A DNA stretch of 64,000 bases from Gemmatimonadota bacterium (GTDB lineage Bacteria; Gemmatimonadota; Gemmatimonadetes; Gemmatimonadales; GWC2-71-9): contig PNAE01000007.1 in NCBI GenBank assembly GCA_003169895.1, forward strand, positions 1 to 64,000, given 5' to 3'. This document shows positions 8,525 through 18,075 of the stretch, in pieces. The notes beneath the pieces were generated by a model. It ran no database searches and had not been told where the DNA came from. It saw only the letters and a list, made by a program, of their open reading frames with translations. The position numbers were made by a program, and so were the translations under genes. How positions within the stretch are numbered: the stretch's first letter is position 1; every line of letters begins with the position of its first letter.

Positions 8525-11190
8525 GCGCAGCACCGGATCGCCTCACCGCCGCGCTGACCGGCCGCTACACGATCGAGCGCGAACTTGGCCAGGGCGGCAT
8601 GGCCACGGTGTATCTCGCGCATGATTTGCGGCATGATCGCGACGTCGCGATCAAGGTGCTGCACCCCGACCTCGGGGCGGCGCTCGGCGGCGAGCGATTC
8701 CTGAGCGAGATCCGCACCACCGCCCGGCTGCAGCATCCGCACATCCTGCCCCTGCTCGATTCGGGTGAAGCGGATGGCCTGCTCTACTACGTGATGCCGC
8801 TGGTCACGGGCGAAACCTTGCGAGCGCGCCTCGAGCGGGAGCAGCAGCTGCCCGTGGAGGACGCGGTCCGCGTCGCCCGTGAGGTTGCCGACGCACTCGG
8901 CTATGCCCACGGCCTCGGTGTCGTTCACCGCGACATCAAGCCGGAGAACATCCTGCTGCAGGGCGGCCATGCGCTCGTGGCCGACTTCGGCATTGCTCTC
9001 GCCGTGCAGAGTGCCGGTGGCACCCGGATGACGCAGACCGGCCTCTCGCTTGGCACGCCGCAGTACATGTCGCCCGAACAGGCGATGGGCGAGAAGATGA
9101 TCGACGCCCGGAGCGACATCTACGCCCTGGGTGCGGTGACGTATGAAATGCTGGTCGGCGAAGCGCCGTTCACGGGTCCGACGGTCCAGGCGATCGTGGC
9201 GCGGCTGATCACCGAGGAACCACGCGGGATTGCTGCGCAACGGAAGGCGGTGCCGCCCGGAGTAGAGAACGCCGTGTTACGCGCGCTTGAGAAGCTGCCA
9301 GCGGATCGATTTGCGTCTGCGGCGGAGTTCAGCGCCGCGCTGACATCCGAGGGGAAAGACGAGAGGCGAGAGACGAGAATTGCGACGAAACGCTCCTCGT
9401 CTCTCGTCTCTCGTCTCTCGTCTCTCCTGTTGGTGTCCGCCTTGGCAATCGTTGCGCTCTGGGGCTGGCTGCGCCCCCGGCCCCCGGCCGAGATCACCCG
9501 GCAACGCGTCACGCTGTGGGAGTATTCGCTGGCCAGGTTGCTTTCCCCCGGCGCTGAACGGGTCGCATCCCGCGCGACGATCGCTCCGGATGGCTCGAGC
9601 ATTGTGTTTGGTGACTCGGTCGGCGGGAACCTGCAGCTTCTGCGCAAGCTGCGCGGCGAGAGCAAAGCAACACCCATCGCCGGCACCGAAAGCGGTGTCT
9701 CACCATTCTTCTCGCCAGACGGGAAGTGGATTGCCTACATCACGACCGACAATAAGCTCCGCAAGGTCCCAGTAGAAGGCGGCGGTTCGATCACGCTTGC
9801 CGAGAATGTCAATTCGATCTATACGATTGGGGCCTGGCTGGATGATGGCACCGTCGTATTTGTCGGAGGCAGCGGCACCGCTGGCTTCATGCGACGCATC
9901 TCGGCCAACGGCGGAACCAGTCGTCCCCTCGTGCGGGACAGTGCGGGAGCAGTCACCTCGATCCTTTCGATCTCGCCGCTGCCCGGAAGCCGTGGTGTCC
10001 TCTTTACCTCCTGCCCGGGCAATTGCGGCCTTGAATCCGCGGTGTACGTCTTCGATTTCGCCGCTGACAGCAGCCGGCTACTCGTCGCCAATGCGGCCGG
10101 CGCGTGGTATTCGCCCACCGGTCACCTCCTCTACACCGACCGGGCCGGCGGATTGTACGCCATGGGATTCGACGCCAAGCGACTCGTCGCCACGTCGGGA
10201 TCGGTGCCAGTCATCGAGGCTGTGGTTCCGGGCAGCTTCACGCTCTCGCCGTCAGGAAGCGCGCTGTACCTGACTGATGCCGGCGCGATTGCTCCGGCCG
10301 AGCTGATGTGGGTCGCACGGGATGGCAGCGCGGTACCGTTGGACTCGACCTGGCGCGCGGATTTCGGTTACCCCGCGCTGTCACCCGACGGCAAATCGCT
10401 CGCCGTCAGTGTGACAGACGGGGCGACCCACCTCTGGATCCGGCGATCCGATGGCACGCGGCAGAAGCTCAGCCAGGACGGCACCGTCAACTGGCGGCCG
10501 GCGTGGGCCGCCGACGGCCGGTCGGTGCTCTTCGTCTCCAACCGCCGCGGAGGTGGCGGCCAGAACGGCTACGATCTGTTTCGCATGCCCGTGGATGGCA
10601 GTGCGCCGCCCGGGCTGCTGCTGCACCATAACTACGGCATCTGGGAAGGCGAGTTCTCGCCCGACGGCGACTGGCTGGTCTTTCGCTCGGACGAAGCGGG
10701 GGCCGACGGCAATATCTACGCGCGACGCCTCAGCGGCGACACAGCCCTGGTTCCGATCGCGGTAGACAAGAGCATCACCATGCAGGTGGCCCTGTCACCC
10801 GACGGCCACTGGCTCGCCTTTACCGGCAACGCCACCGGACGCTACGAGGTCTATGTCACGCCGTTTCCCGCCGCCACGTCAATCCGCCTCGTCTCCCGGG
10901 ATGGCGGCAACGAACCGCGATGGGCACACTCGGGCCGTGAGCTCTTCTATAAGAGTGGCAACCAGTTGATGTCGGTCGACGTGACACCCGGGCCGTCACT
11001 GACCATCGGCACGCCGCGACCGCTCTTTTCCCTGTCGGGGTACCGTTTCGCGAGGAATCGGGCGCAGTACGACGTGGCCCCTGACGACAAGCACTTCGTG
11101 ATGATCAAGGAACTCGGCGGGAACACCCGTGGCGACGCGGTGTACGTCGAGAACTGGTTCAAGGAACTGCTGGCGAAGGTGAAGCGATGA
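8521..11190 (+). CDS. Membrane Ser/Thr protein kinase with beta-propeller sensor (subtype B)
   Basis: An 889-residue kinase starting at a GTG that overlaps the previous TGA (GTGA). The kinase domain is intact: GQGGMATVY, VAIKVL, HRDIKPEN, DFG, SPEQ. A transmembrane helix near residue 305 (LLLVSALAIVALWGWL) leads to a long TolB/WD40-like propeller. Its kinase domain is closest to that of 15103, not to its immediate neighbours; both carry GAALGGERFLSEI and TGETLR. The juxtamembrane linker is encoded by a simple heptamer repeat (see 9361-9427) that produces a run of Ser, Arg and Leu just before the membrane helix. A change in repeat number would shift the frame and cut off the sensor. Confidence 0.92.
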   Translation: MSAAPDRLTAALTGRYTIERELGQGGMATVYLAHDLRHDRDVAIKVLHPDLGAALGGERFLSEIRTTARLQHPHILPLLDSGEADGLLYYVMPLVTGETLRARLEREQQLPVEDAVRVAREVADALGYAHGLGVVHRDIKPENILLQGGHALVADFGIALAVQSAGGTRMTQTGLSLGTPQYMSPEQAMGEKMIDARSDIYALGAVTYEMLVGEAPFTGPTVQAIVARLITEEPRGIAAQRKAVPPGVENAVLRALEKLPADRFASAAEFSAALTSEGKDERRETRIATKRSSSLVSRLSSLLLVSALAIVALWGWLRPRPPAEITRQRVTLWEYSLARLLSPGAERVASRATIAPDGSSIVFGDSVGGNLQLLRKLRGESKATPIAGTESGVSPFFSPDGKWIAYITTDNKLRKVPVEGGGSITLAENVNSIYTIGAWLDDGTVVFVGGSGTAGFMRRISANGGTSRPLVRDSAGAVTSILSISPLPGSRGVLFTSCPGNCGLESAVYVFDFAADSSRLLVANAAGAWYSPTGHLLYTDRAGGLYAMGFDAKRLVATSGSVPVIEAVVPGSFTLSPSGSALYLTDAGAIAPAELMWVARDGSAVPLDSTWRADFGYPALSPDGKSLAVSVTDGATHLWIRRSDGTRQKLSQDGTVNWRPAWAADGRSVLFVSNRRGGGGQNGYDLFRMPVDGSAPPGLLLHHNYGIWEGEFSPDGDWLVFRSDEAGADGNIYARRLSGDTALVPIAVDKSITMQVALSPDGHWLAFTGNATGRYEVYVTPFPAATSIRLVSRDGGNEPRWAHSGRELFYKSGNQLMSVDVTPGPSLTIGTPRPLFSLSGYRFARNRAQYDVAPDDKHFVMIKELGGNTRGDAVYVENWFKELLAKVKR
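9361..9427 (+). repeat. Heptamer tandem repeat in a kinase juxtamembrane region
   Basis: Three exact copies of CTCTCGT stand at 9401-9421, with partial copies on both sides (CTCGT at 9396-9400, CTCTCC at 9422-9427). The complementary run GAGAGGCGAGAGACGAG at 9361-9377 lies upstream, so the two can also pair. The unit length is not a multiple of three, so slippage would shift the frame of the kinase gene at 8521. Confidence 0.75.
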
Positions 11191-13808
11191 GCATTGATCA
11201 ACTCGCGGCCGCTCTCGCCGACCGCTACACGATCGAGCAGGAGCTCGGCGCGGGCGGCATGGCCACGGTATACCTCGCCCACGACCTCAAGCACGACCGC
11301 AAGGTCGCGGTGAAGGTGCTGCGCCCCGAACTCGCCGCGGTGATCGGCGCCGAGCGCTTCCTCAAGGAGATCAAGACCACCGCCAACCTGCAGCATCCCC
11401 ATATTCTCGGCCTGATCGACTCCGGTGAAAGTGGCGGATTGCTCTGGTACGCCATGCCGTTCGTCGAGGGGGAATCACTCCGCGAGCGCCTGCAGCGCGA
11501 GAAGCAGTTGCCGATTCCCGATGCGGTGCGCATCGCGACGGAAGTGGCCGCCGCCCTCGACTACGCCCACCGCCATGGCGTGATCCACCGCGACATCAAG
11601 CCCGAGAACATCCTGCTGCACGACGGCAGCGCGCTCGTCGCCGACTTCGGCATCGCGCTCGCGGCGAGCACTGCCGGCACCCGGATGACAGAGACCGGAA
11701 TGAGTCTCGGCACTCCGCACTACATGAGTCCCGAGCAGGCGATGGGCGAGCGCGAGATCACGGCACGCAGCGACGTGTACGCGCTCGGCTGCGTGCTCTA
11801 CGAAATGCTCGTCGGCGATCCGCCGTTTACCGGCTCGACCGCACAGGCAATCGTTGCCAAGGTGGTGACCGAGGAGCCGCGATCACTTGTCGCACAGCGA
11901 CACACGATCCCGGCGCATCTCGACGCGGCAGTGCTCACCGCGCTGGAGAAACTCCCCGCCGATCGCTTCGCGACCGCTGCCGAGTTCGCGGCCGCGCTCT
12001 CCGACAAGAATTACACGATCGCGGCAACGGCCGCCCGCGCGCCCGCACGGGCGGCGCGCTCCATCGTGCCGTGGGCGCTATTCGGTGTCGCCACGATTGG
12101 TATGTTGATCCTTGCGCTTCGGCCGCGGCGCCAGCCTCCCGATCCATCGGGCCCGGTGGTGCGCGCGATGGTCGAATTGCCGAGCGGAACGTCGATCGCG
12201 TATCCGAGCCTTGCCCTGGCGCGCGACGGCAGCAGGCTCGTGGTCGCGGTCAAGCAGAACGGCCAGAACGTGCTGTATCAGCGCCAGCTTGACGGACTCG
12301 AGTTTGCGTTGGTGCCAGGCAGCGAATCCGCCATGCATCACTTCCTCTCGCCCGACGGCAAGTGGGTGGCCTTCGCCGCCAAGAACATGATGCGCAAGAC
12401 GCCGCTCGATGGCGGTCCTACGACCGACGTCACCACCGGCTCGTGGGCAGGCGGCGACTGGTCGGCGTCCGGCACCATTATCTACACACCCGACTACAGC
12501 AAGGGGCTGTGGCGCGTACTGGCTGGCGGCGGCACACCTGAGCGCTTGACCGTGCCTGATAGCACACACGGCGAGCTGGGCCACTGGTGGCCTCAGCTGC
12601 TGCCCGACGGCGATCACGTGCTGTTCACGGCGTACCGCGTTCCGGTGGAACGAGCGAGCATCGAGGTCCTGTCGCTCAAGACTGGCAAGCGGACCGTTCT
12701 GATCGAAGGTGGTCTCTCCGGGCGGTACGTGACCGCGGGCTATCTACTTTATACGAAGAACGAAACGCTCTTCGCGGTGCCGTTCGACGCGAATCAGTTG
12801 AAGGTCACGGGTCAAGCCGTGCCGGTCCTCCAGGACGTGGCGACGGAAACGTCGTCCTCCGTGACTGGGTTCGCCGTGTCGGACAACGGCACGATCGCCT
12901 ACATCGCCGCATCGACGTACAACCCGGCACTGGACCTGGTCTGGGTTACCAGAGAAGGAGTCGCCGGCGCGGCGATCACTCCGCCGGCACGGTTGTACAC
13001 GCCGACGGTTTCGCCTGATGGCGGTCGTATCGCGCTGGCCGCGACCCGCCCCGGCGAGTCGCAGGACGTGTGGATCCTCGATCTCGCCCGCGGCACCCGC
13101 ACGGCACTCACCAGCGGTGGCGCGGACGACTTCGCTCCGATCTTCACACCCAGTGGCGATCGCGTCGTGTTCGAATCGGAGCGGCCGGTCTTTGACCTCT
13201 ATGTGCGGGCAGCCGACGGCAGCGGTCCCGCCACACCACTGGTGATATCACCGTACGACAAGAACCCCGCGACCATTTCGGCCGACGGCAAGGTGCTCTT
13301 TTTTGATCACCACTTGCCTGCCCACTATGAACTCTGGAGCGTCCCGCTCGACGGCAGTGCTCCCGCCACCGCGTTGATGAAATCCGCAGCCGGCGACCTC
13401 CGATTGCCAAACATTTCACCGAACGGACGGTGGCTCGCCTACACATCGAACGAATCGGGAAGGGGCGAGATCTACGTCAGTCCCTATCCGGCCGTGGCAA
13501 GCGGACGCCGGCAGGTTTCGGCCGATGGCGGCCTGGAGCTTCGCTGGACCCGCGGCGGGCGCGAACTGGTGTACGAGAACGGGCGGCAGATGATGTCGGT
13601 TGCGGTCGATCCGGTTTCAGGAGCGCTGGGCCGGCCGACGGAATTGTTCCACGGTGACTACGTCGAAGACGCCGAGCTGCATTCGTTCGACGTCACGCCG
13701 GATGGCGAGCGATTCCTGATGATCCGCCGCCCGGCCGGTGCCGACCCACGGCAGATCATCGTGGTGACAAACTGGTTCACGGAACTCCGGCGGAAGATGG
13801 CGAACTAG
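11187..13808 (+). CDS. Membrane Ser/Thr protein kinase with beta-propeller sensor (subtype A)
   Basis: An 873-residue kinase with an ATGA overlap to the gene before it. Kinase motifs are complete (GAGGMATVY, VAVKVL, HRDIKPEN, DFG, SPEQ). A membrane helix follows near residue 300 (IVPWALFGVATIGMLILAL), then an extracytoplasmic TolB-like propeller with repeats such as FLSPDGKW, VSPDGGR and ISPNGRW. The kinase domain is nearly the same as that of 5864, while the propeller differs. It is the last kinase of the overlapping run; the fatty-acid-hydroxylase gene starts five bases after its stop. Co-transcription with that enzyme is likely, but a functional link is only inferred. Confidence 0.93.
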   Translation: MSIDQLAAALADRYTIEQELGAGGMATVYLAHDLKHDRKVAVKVLRPELAAVIGAERFLKEIKTTANLQHPHILGLIDSGESGGLLWYAMPFVEGESLRERLQREKQLPIPDAVRIATEVAAALDYAHRHGVIHRDIKPENILLHDGSALVADFGIALAASTAGTRMTETGMSLGTPHYMSPEQAMGEREITARSDVYALGCVLYEMLVGDPPFTGSTAQAIVAKVVTEEPRSLVAQRHTIPAHLDAAVLTALEKLPADRFATAAEFAAALSDKNYTIAATAARAPARAARSIVPWALFGVATIGMLILALRPRRQPPDPSGPVVRAMVELPSGTSIAYPSLALARDGSRLVVAVKQNGQNVLYQRQLDGLEFALVPGSESAMHHFLSPDGKWVAFAAKNMMRKTPLDGGPTTDVTTGSWAGGDWSASGTIIYTPDYSKGLWRVLAGGGTPERLTVPDSTHGELGHWWPQLLPDGDHVLFTAYRVPVERASIEVLSLKTGKRTVLIEGGLSGRYVTAGYLLYTKNETLFAVPFDANQLKVTGQAVPVLQDVATETSSSVTGFAVSDNGTIAYIAASTYNPALDLVWVTREGVAGAAITPPARLYTPTVSPDGGRIALAATRPGESQDVWILDLARGTRTALTSGGADDFAPIFTPSGDRVVFESERPVFDLYVRAADGSGPATPLVISPYDKNPATISADGKVLFFDHHLPAHYELWSVPLDGSAPATALMKSAAGDLRLPNISPNGRWLAYTSNESGRGEIYVSPYPAVASGRRQVSADGGLELRWTRGGRELVYENGRQMMSVAVDPVSGALGRPTELFHGDYVEDAELHSFDVTPDGERFLMIRRPAGADPRQIIVVTNWFTELRRKMAN

Positions 13809-13813
13809 CCCAG

Positions 13814-14815
13814 ATGCACGCGATCCTGGCACCCTTCACCGTCATCGCGCACGAGCTGATCGGTTTCTTCGGTATCCGGTCGTGGCTCGACATGATGGCC
13901 CACCACGACTACTCGCCCTTGCGCACCTACAAGGGATTTACCGGCGCCATCGGGCCCGTGCTGCCGGTCCTGCTCGTGGTCGAGATCGTTCGGGCGTTGT
14001 TCCGCAAGAGTTTCAAGGGACGGGACTACAAGGTCATCTTCATCACCTATGTGCTGAACCGGGTCCTCGGCACCTTCATCTCGATCGCGGCGTTCGCATT
14101 CTGCGTCGGACTCTTCACTCCCTATGCGATCTTCCAGAGCCGCATCACCTGGTACTGGTTCCTGTATGGCTATGTCGTCTGGGAGTTCGGCCACTTCATC
14201 TACCATTACCTGGCGCACAAGGTCCGGCTGCTCTGGTGCCTCCACTCGACCCATCATGCACCGGAAACCATGAACCTCTTCGTTTCGCATGCCCACTTCT
14301 TTCTCGAGGCGCCGTACGCCGACGTCGTCCGCACGTCCGTCTGCATCCTGCTGGGCGTCTCCCCGCCCCTGCTGCTGATCATCATGTTCATCGATGGGAC
14401 CTGGGGAATGTTCATCCACGCTGGAGAGCACCTGATCCGCGACGGGCGCCTCGGCATCCTCAACCGGGTCATCCTCACGCCGTCGCACCACCGCGTGCAC
14501 CACGCCCGCAATCCGCTGTACATCGACACCAACTTCTGCAACCTGCTCAACATCTGGGACCGCGTCTTCGGGACGCTGCAGGATCAGCGCCCCGAGACGC
14601 TGCCCGAGTACGGCATCACCAGGCCATGGCATGTTGGCAATTTCTGGGACTTCTATTTCGGTGAACTCGTGGCACTCGGGCGCGACGTGAAGCGGGCACC
14701 GGGCCTCCGCAACAAATTCGCCTATCTCGTGATGCCCCCGGGGTGGAGCCACACGGGGAACCACAAGACTGCCTCGGCAGCGCGGGCAGCGTTCCTCGCG
14801 GGAAAGTCGCAATGA
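13814..14815 (+). CDS. Fatty-acid hydroxylase / sterol desaturase superfamily membrane protein
   Basis: A 333-residue integral membrane protein with several hydrophobic helices (for example VLPVLLVVEIV, FISIAAFAFCVGLF and PPLLLIIMFI). It carries the histidine clusters of the di-iron fatty-acid hydroxylase superfamily: HFIYH, HSTHH, SHAHF and HHRVHH. Members hydroxylate or desaturate lipids such as sterols, carotenoids, alkylglycerols or fatty acids in the membrane. The substrate cannot be told from the sequence. It starts five bases downstream of the kinase stop and is probably the last gene of that operon. Confidence 0.85.
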   Translation: MHAILAPFTVIAHELIGFFGIRSWLDMMAHHDYSPLRTYKGFTGAIGPVLPVLLVVEIVRALFRKSFKGRDYKVIFITYVLNRVLGTFISIAAFAFCVGLFTPYAIFQSRITWYWFLYGYVVWEFGHFIYHYLAHKVRLLWCLHSTHHAPETMNLFVSHAHFFLEAPYADVVRTSVCILLGVSPPLLLIIMFIDGTWGMFIHAGEHLIRDGRLGILNRVILTPSHHRVHHARNPLYIDTNFCNLLNIWDRVFGTLQDQRPETLPEYGITRPWHVGNFWDFYFGELVALGRDVKRAPGLRNKFAYLVMPPGWSHTGNHKTASAARAAFLAGKSQ

Positions 14816-14975
14816 CGCACGCCGTCGAGAACGCCACCCTCGCTCTCGGGACACACCCGGTTCGCCGGACACGCTAGAGACGGGCGCTGAGACGCGGATA
14901 CCTTGATTGCCCTAATCGCTATGCCGGATCGGGACAATATTTTCGGCTGCTTCGCCCAGCCACGGCCCTCCGAGA

Positions 14976-14989
14976 TGGTCAAATGACCA
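14976..14989. promoter_or_regulatory. Palindrome upstream of the fifth kinase gene
   Basis: TGGTCA-AA-TGACCA is a perfect 6-bp inverted repeat in the 287-base gap between the hydroxylase gene and the kinase at 15103. It has the size of a dimeric-regulator operator. No regulator gene lies beside it, so the role is a guess. Confidence 0.35.
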
Positions 14990-15102
14990 GTGTCAACGGC
15001 AGGAGCCACACTTACCGGCTCACTGCCTGCACATCATATTGATAACCCGCGTTCCCCGGACATCGCCGAACACTCCATCACGCCTGACCCACGGGGCACT
15101 GA

Positions 15103-17763
15103 TTGACGTCTGACGCCGTGCACCGCCTCACCACCGCGCTCGCCGACCGCTACCGGATCGAGCGGGAACTCGGCGAGGGCGGGATGGCCACGGTCTATCT
15201 CGCCCACGACCTCAAGCACGATCGCGACGTCGCGATCAAGGTATTGCATCCCGACCTCGGTGCCGCACTCGGTGGCGAACGGTTCCTCAGCGAGATCAAG
15301 ACCACGGCCAAGCTGCAGCATCCGCACATTCTCCCGTTGCTCGACTCGGGCGACGCCGACGGATTGCTCTACTACGTAATGCCGGTCGTCACCGGCGAGA
15401 CCTTGCGCACGCGCCTCGAGCGCGAACGACAATTGCCGATCCCCGAGGCCGTACGCATCGCTCGCGAGGTGGCGAGCGCGCTCGACTATGCCCACCGCCA
15501 AGGCGTCATCCACCGCGACATCAAGCCGGAGAACATCCTGCTGCACGATGGTCAGGCGCTGGTGGCCGACTTCGGCATCTCCCTCGCCGTCCAGCAGGCC
15601 GGCGGCCAGCGGATGACGCAGACCGGGCTCTCGCTCGGCACGCCGCAGTACATGAGCCCCGAGCAGGCGATGGGCGAGAAGCAGATTGACGCCCGCAGCG
15701 ATGTGTACGCGCTCGGCGCGGTGACATACGAGATGCTGGCGGGCGATGCGCCGTTCACCGGATCGAGCGTGCAGGCGATCGTGGCAAAGGTGCTGGCCGA
15801 GCGCCCTACCCCGCTCCACACGCTGCGTGACACGGTGCCCGCGGGTGTCGAGGACGCCGTGCTGACGGCGCTCGCCAAGCTGCCGGCCGATCGGTTTGCC
15901 ACCGCCGCCGAGTTCGCGGCGGCGCTGGCAAATCCGACCACAACGATGGCACGAACCAGCGTCCACCCGACCATCGTCATGGGGCGGCGTGGCTGGCTGA
16001 CCACCGGCGTCTTCGCCGCACTCGCCTTGATTGCCGGCCTGGTGATCGGCGGACGGCACCAGGATCCCGGCAGCGTTGGCCGCACCGACGAAGTACGCGC
16101 CACCCTCACGCTCGGCGACAGCACCGGGGTCCGGGCGATCGGCAACATCCGCTTGGCGATCTCCCCGTCGGGCCGGCGGATCGCCTTCATTGGCCCGAGT
16201 GGAGCGGAGACCGCGCTCTGGGTGCGTGACCTGGACCAGCCGACCGCCCACCAGCTCCCGGACACCAAGGGCGCCTTCGCCCCGTTCTTTTCACCAGACG
16301 GCGAGACGATCGGATTCTTCACCGCCGCCGGAGGTGCCACCCTCAAGGTCATCGCGGTCACCGGAGGAGTGGCCCGCACCGTGGTACAGGACTCCGTCGC
16401 CGGGTTCGGCGCGGACTGGGGCGATGACGGCCAGATCTATTTCACCGACGCGACCCGGAGCCTCGCCCGAGTGGCATCCACGGGCGGTGCAGTGACCCGG
16501 ATCTCGCACCCGGACACCACCCATGGTGTCACGGAACATGATTATGCCGATGTCCTGCCAGGTAGTCGCCGCGCACTGGTGATGCTGTGGAAGGGTTCGA
16601 ACGCTGCGAATCACATCGGTCTGGTCGACCTGGCTACGGGAGCAGTGACCGACCTCGTCGCGGGAACCTACGCCCGCTACGTCGCCGCCGGCTTCCTCGC
16701 GATCGGCACCGCAGACGGCCGGGTCCTGGCAGTACGATTCGATCCCCATCAGGGGCGAATTGCCGGAGCGCCTGTGCTCATGCTGCAGAACGTCCAGCAA
16801 GAGACGAGCAACGGCACCTTGCAGTTTGCCGTCTCCGCGACCGGCACCGTCGTATTCGAAGCGAAGACCGGCGGCAACGACGGGCTCGTCTGGGTGGATC
16901 GCGGCGGCGGACGAACGCCAGTGGACACTGCGTTGACGGGTGGGATCCAGAGCATCGCGCTGTCGCCCGACGGAACCCAGATCGCCATGAGCCGCGCCGC
17001 GTCGGGTGAAACCTCGATCTGGGTGAAACAGCTGACGACGGGGGCCTTGAGCCGATTGTCCTTCGACGTCGGCACCGCCGATCGACCCGTCTGGACCCCC
17101 GATGGCCGCAAGGTCGCATTCCTCGCCAGCCGCGACAATCATCGGAAAGCCTGGGTGCGACGGGCGGATGGCAGTGACAGCACGCAGGCCGCGTCACACG
17201 GCAACACCCCGCTGGATGAGATCGCCTTCGATCCCCTCGGCCGATACACGCTCTTTCGCTCCGAGGGCATGGGACCAGGGAGCCGGCACCTGTTCGTCGT
17301 CGAGAACGGCAAGGACACCATCCCCCGGATACTGGTGCAGTCGCGTTTCGATCACTACGCGATGGTGGTTTCCCCGGATGGCCACTGGCTGGCGTATGTC
17401 TCGGAGGAATCCGGGGCACCGGAGGTTTACGTACGACCGTTTCCCAACGTCGATTCGGCGCGATACGCGATCTCGGTTGGTGGCGGCATGGAGCCGGTCT
17501 GGCGGCGTGACGGCACCGAGCTCTTCTTCCGTAATCCGCGCGGTGCCATGTTAGCGGCGCCGGTCACCACCGGTCGCCACTTTGAGCACGGCACACCCGA
17601 GCTCCTCTTTTCCGTTGTCGGACTGGCACAGCAGGAGTATTACCGCAGCTACGACGTGGACCCGACCGGGAAGCGGTTCCTCATGGTGACTTCCGGCGGG
17701 GTCGACGCGAACAGTCTCAACGTCATCTTCAACTGGCGTGCGGAACTCGAGAAGCTCAAGTAA
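15103..17763 (+). CDS. Membrane Ser/Thr protein kinase with beta-propeller sensor (subtype B)
   Basis: An 886-residue kinase that stands apart from the overlapping run. The kinase domain has GEGGMATVY, VAIKVL, HRDIKPEN, DFG and SPEQ, and is closest to that of 8521. A membrane helix near residue 305 (WLTTGVFAALALIAGLVIGG) is followed by a TolB/WD40-like propeller. The start is a TTG at 15103, which gives MTSDAVHRLTTALADRY, matching the N-termini of the sister kinases. A GTG at 15118 is the alternative. The 287-base upstream gap suggests its own promoter. Confidence 0.9.
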   Translation: MTSDAVHRLTTALADRYRIERELGEGGMATVYLAHDLKHDRDVAIKVLHPDLGAALGGERFLSEIKTTAKLQHPHILPLLDSGDADGLLYYVMPVVTGETLRTRLERERQLPIPEAVRIAREVASALDYAHRQGVIHRDIKPENILLHDGQALVADFGISLAVQQAGGQRMTQTGLSLGTPQYMSPEQAMGEKQIDARSDVYALGAVTYEMLAGDAPFTGSSVQAIVAKVLAERPTPLHTLRDTVPAGVEDAVLTALAKLPADRFATAAEFAAALANPTTTMARTSVHPTIVMGRRGWLTTGVFAALALIAGLVIGGRHQDPGSVGRTDEVRATLTLGDSTGVRAIGNIRLAISPSGRRIAFIGPSGAETALWVRDLDQPTAHQLPDTKGAFAPFFSPDGETIGFFTAAGGATLKVIAVTGGVARTVVQDSVAGFGADWGDDGQIYFTDATRSLARVASTGGAVTRISHPDTTHGVTEHDYADVLPGSRRALVMLWKGSNAANHIGLVDLATGAVTDLVAGTYARYVAAGFLAIGTADGRVLAVRFDPHQGRIAGAPVLMLQNVQQETSNGTLQFAVSATGTVVFEAKTGGNDGLVWVDRGGGRTPVDTALTGGIQSIALSPDGTQIAMSRAASGETSIWVKQLTTGALSRLSFDVGTADRPVWTPDGRKVAFLASRDNHRKAWVRRADGSDSTQAASHGNTPLDEIAFDPLGRYTLFRSEGMGPGSRHLFVVENGKDTIPRILVQSRFDHYAMVVSPDGHWLAYVSEESGAPEVYVRPFPNVDSARYAISVGGGMEPVWRRDGTELFFRNPRGAMLAAPVTTGRHFEHGTPELLFSVVGLAQQEYYRSYDVDPTGKRFLMVTSGGVDANSLNVIFNWRAELEKLK

Positions 17764-17815
17764 CATCGCGGTGACCGTCGAACGGCGGCTCCGTCAACCT
17801 CAAAGGAGAACGAAA

Positions 17816-17991
17816 ATGCGGCTGGAGCGTCAGCTGGCGGCTGGACGATCGTGGCAATCCACGAATCCAAGGAGGGCTGGGAGCGGTTCCGCGACGGCAC
17901 GCTGATGCCCCGGATGCAACAGGGCATCAAGGGCGGGTTCGCCACGCCACCACAAGAGACCGCCTTCGAGGTGTACAACCTGCAGCCGTGA
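17816..17991 (+). pseudogene. Remnant of a small conserved monooxygenase-like (dimeric alpha/beta barrel) gene
   Basis: A near-perfect Shine-Dalgarno (AAAGGAGAACGAAA) and an ATG at 17816 are kept. The ATG frame, however, quickly ends after about 29 meaningless residues. In the frame two bases on, 17818-17991 encodes WTIVAIHESKEGWERFRD followed by LMPRMQQGIKGGF and a FEVYNLQP end. That resembles the C-terminal half of small (about 100 residue) proteins of the antibiotic-biosynthesis-monooxygenase/EthD-like fold. The N-terminal half is missing. The simplest reading is an internal deletion that fused the start codon out of frame with the surviving C-terminal half. The family assignment is from memory. 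Confidence 0.5.
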
Positions 17992-18036
17992 GCTGAACGC
18001 CCATTGTGCGCCTGTTCCGGGTGGCTTTGCCGTCGC

Positions 18037-18075
18037 GCACGAAGGGGCTGCGGAATTCCGCGACCCCTTCCGTGC
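18037..18075. terminator. Bidirectional terminator-like palindrome
   Basis: GCACGAAGGGGCTGCGGAA pairs with TTCCGCGACCCCTTCCGTGC across a very short loop, with one bulge and a two-base mismatch. It sits between the 3' ends of the plus-strand kinase region and the minus-strand lipoprotein gene. No clear T-run follows. Confidence 0.5.

Noticed and set aside
9361-9427. Possible CRISPR-like repeat
   Set aside because: Units of seven bases without spacers inside a coding region; no cas genes in the window.
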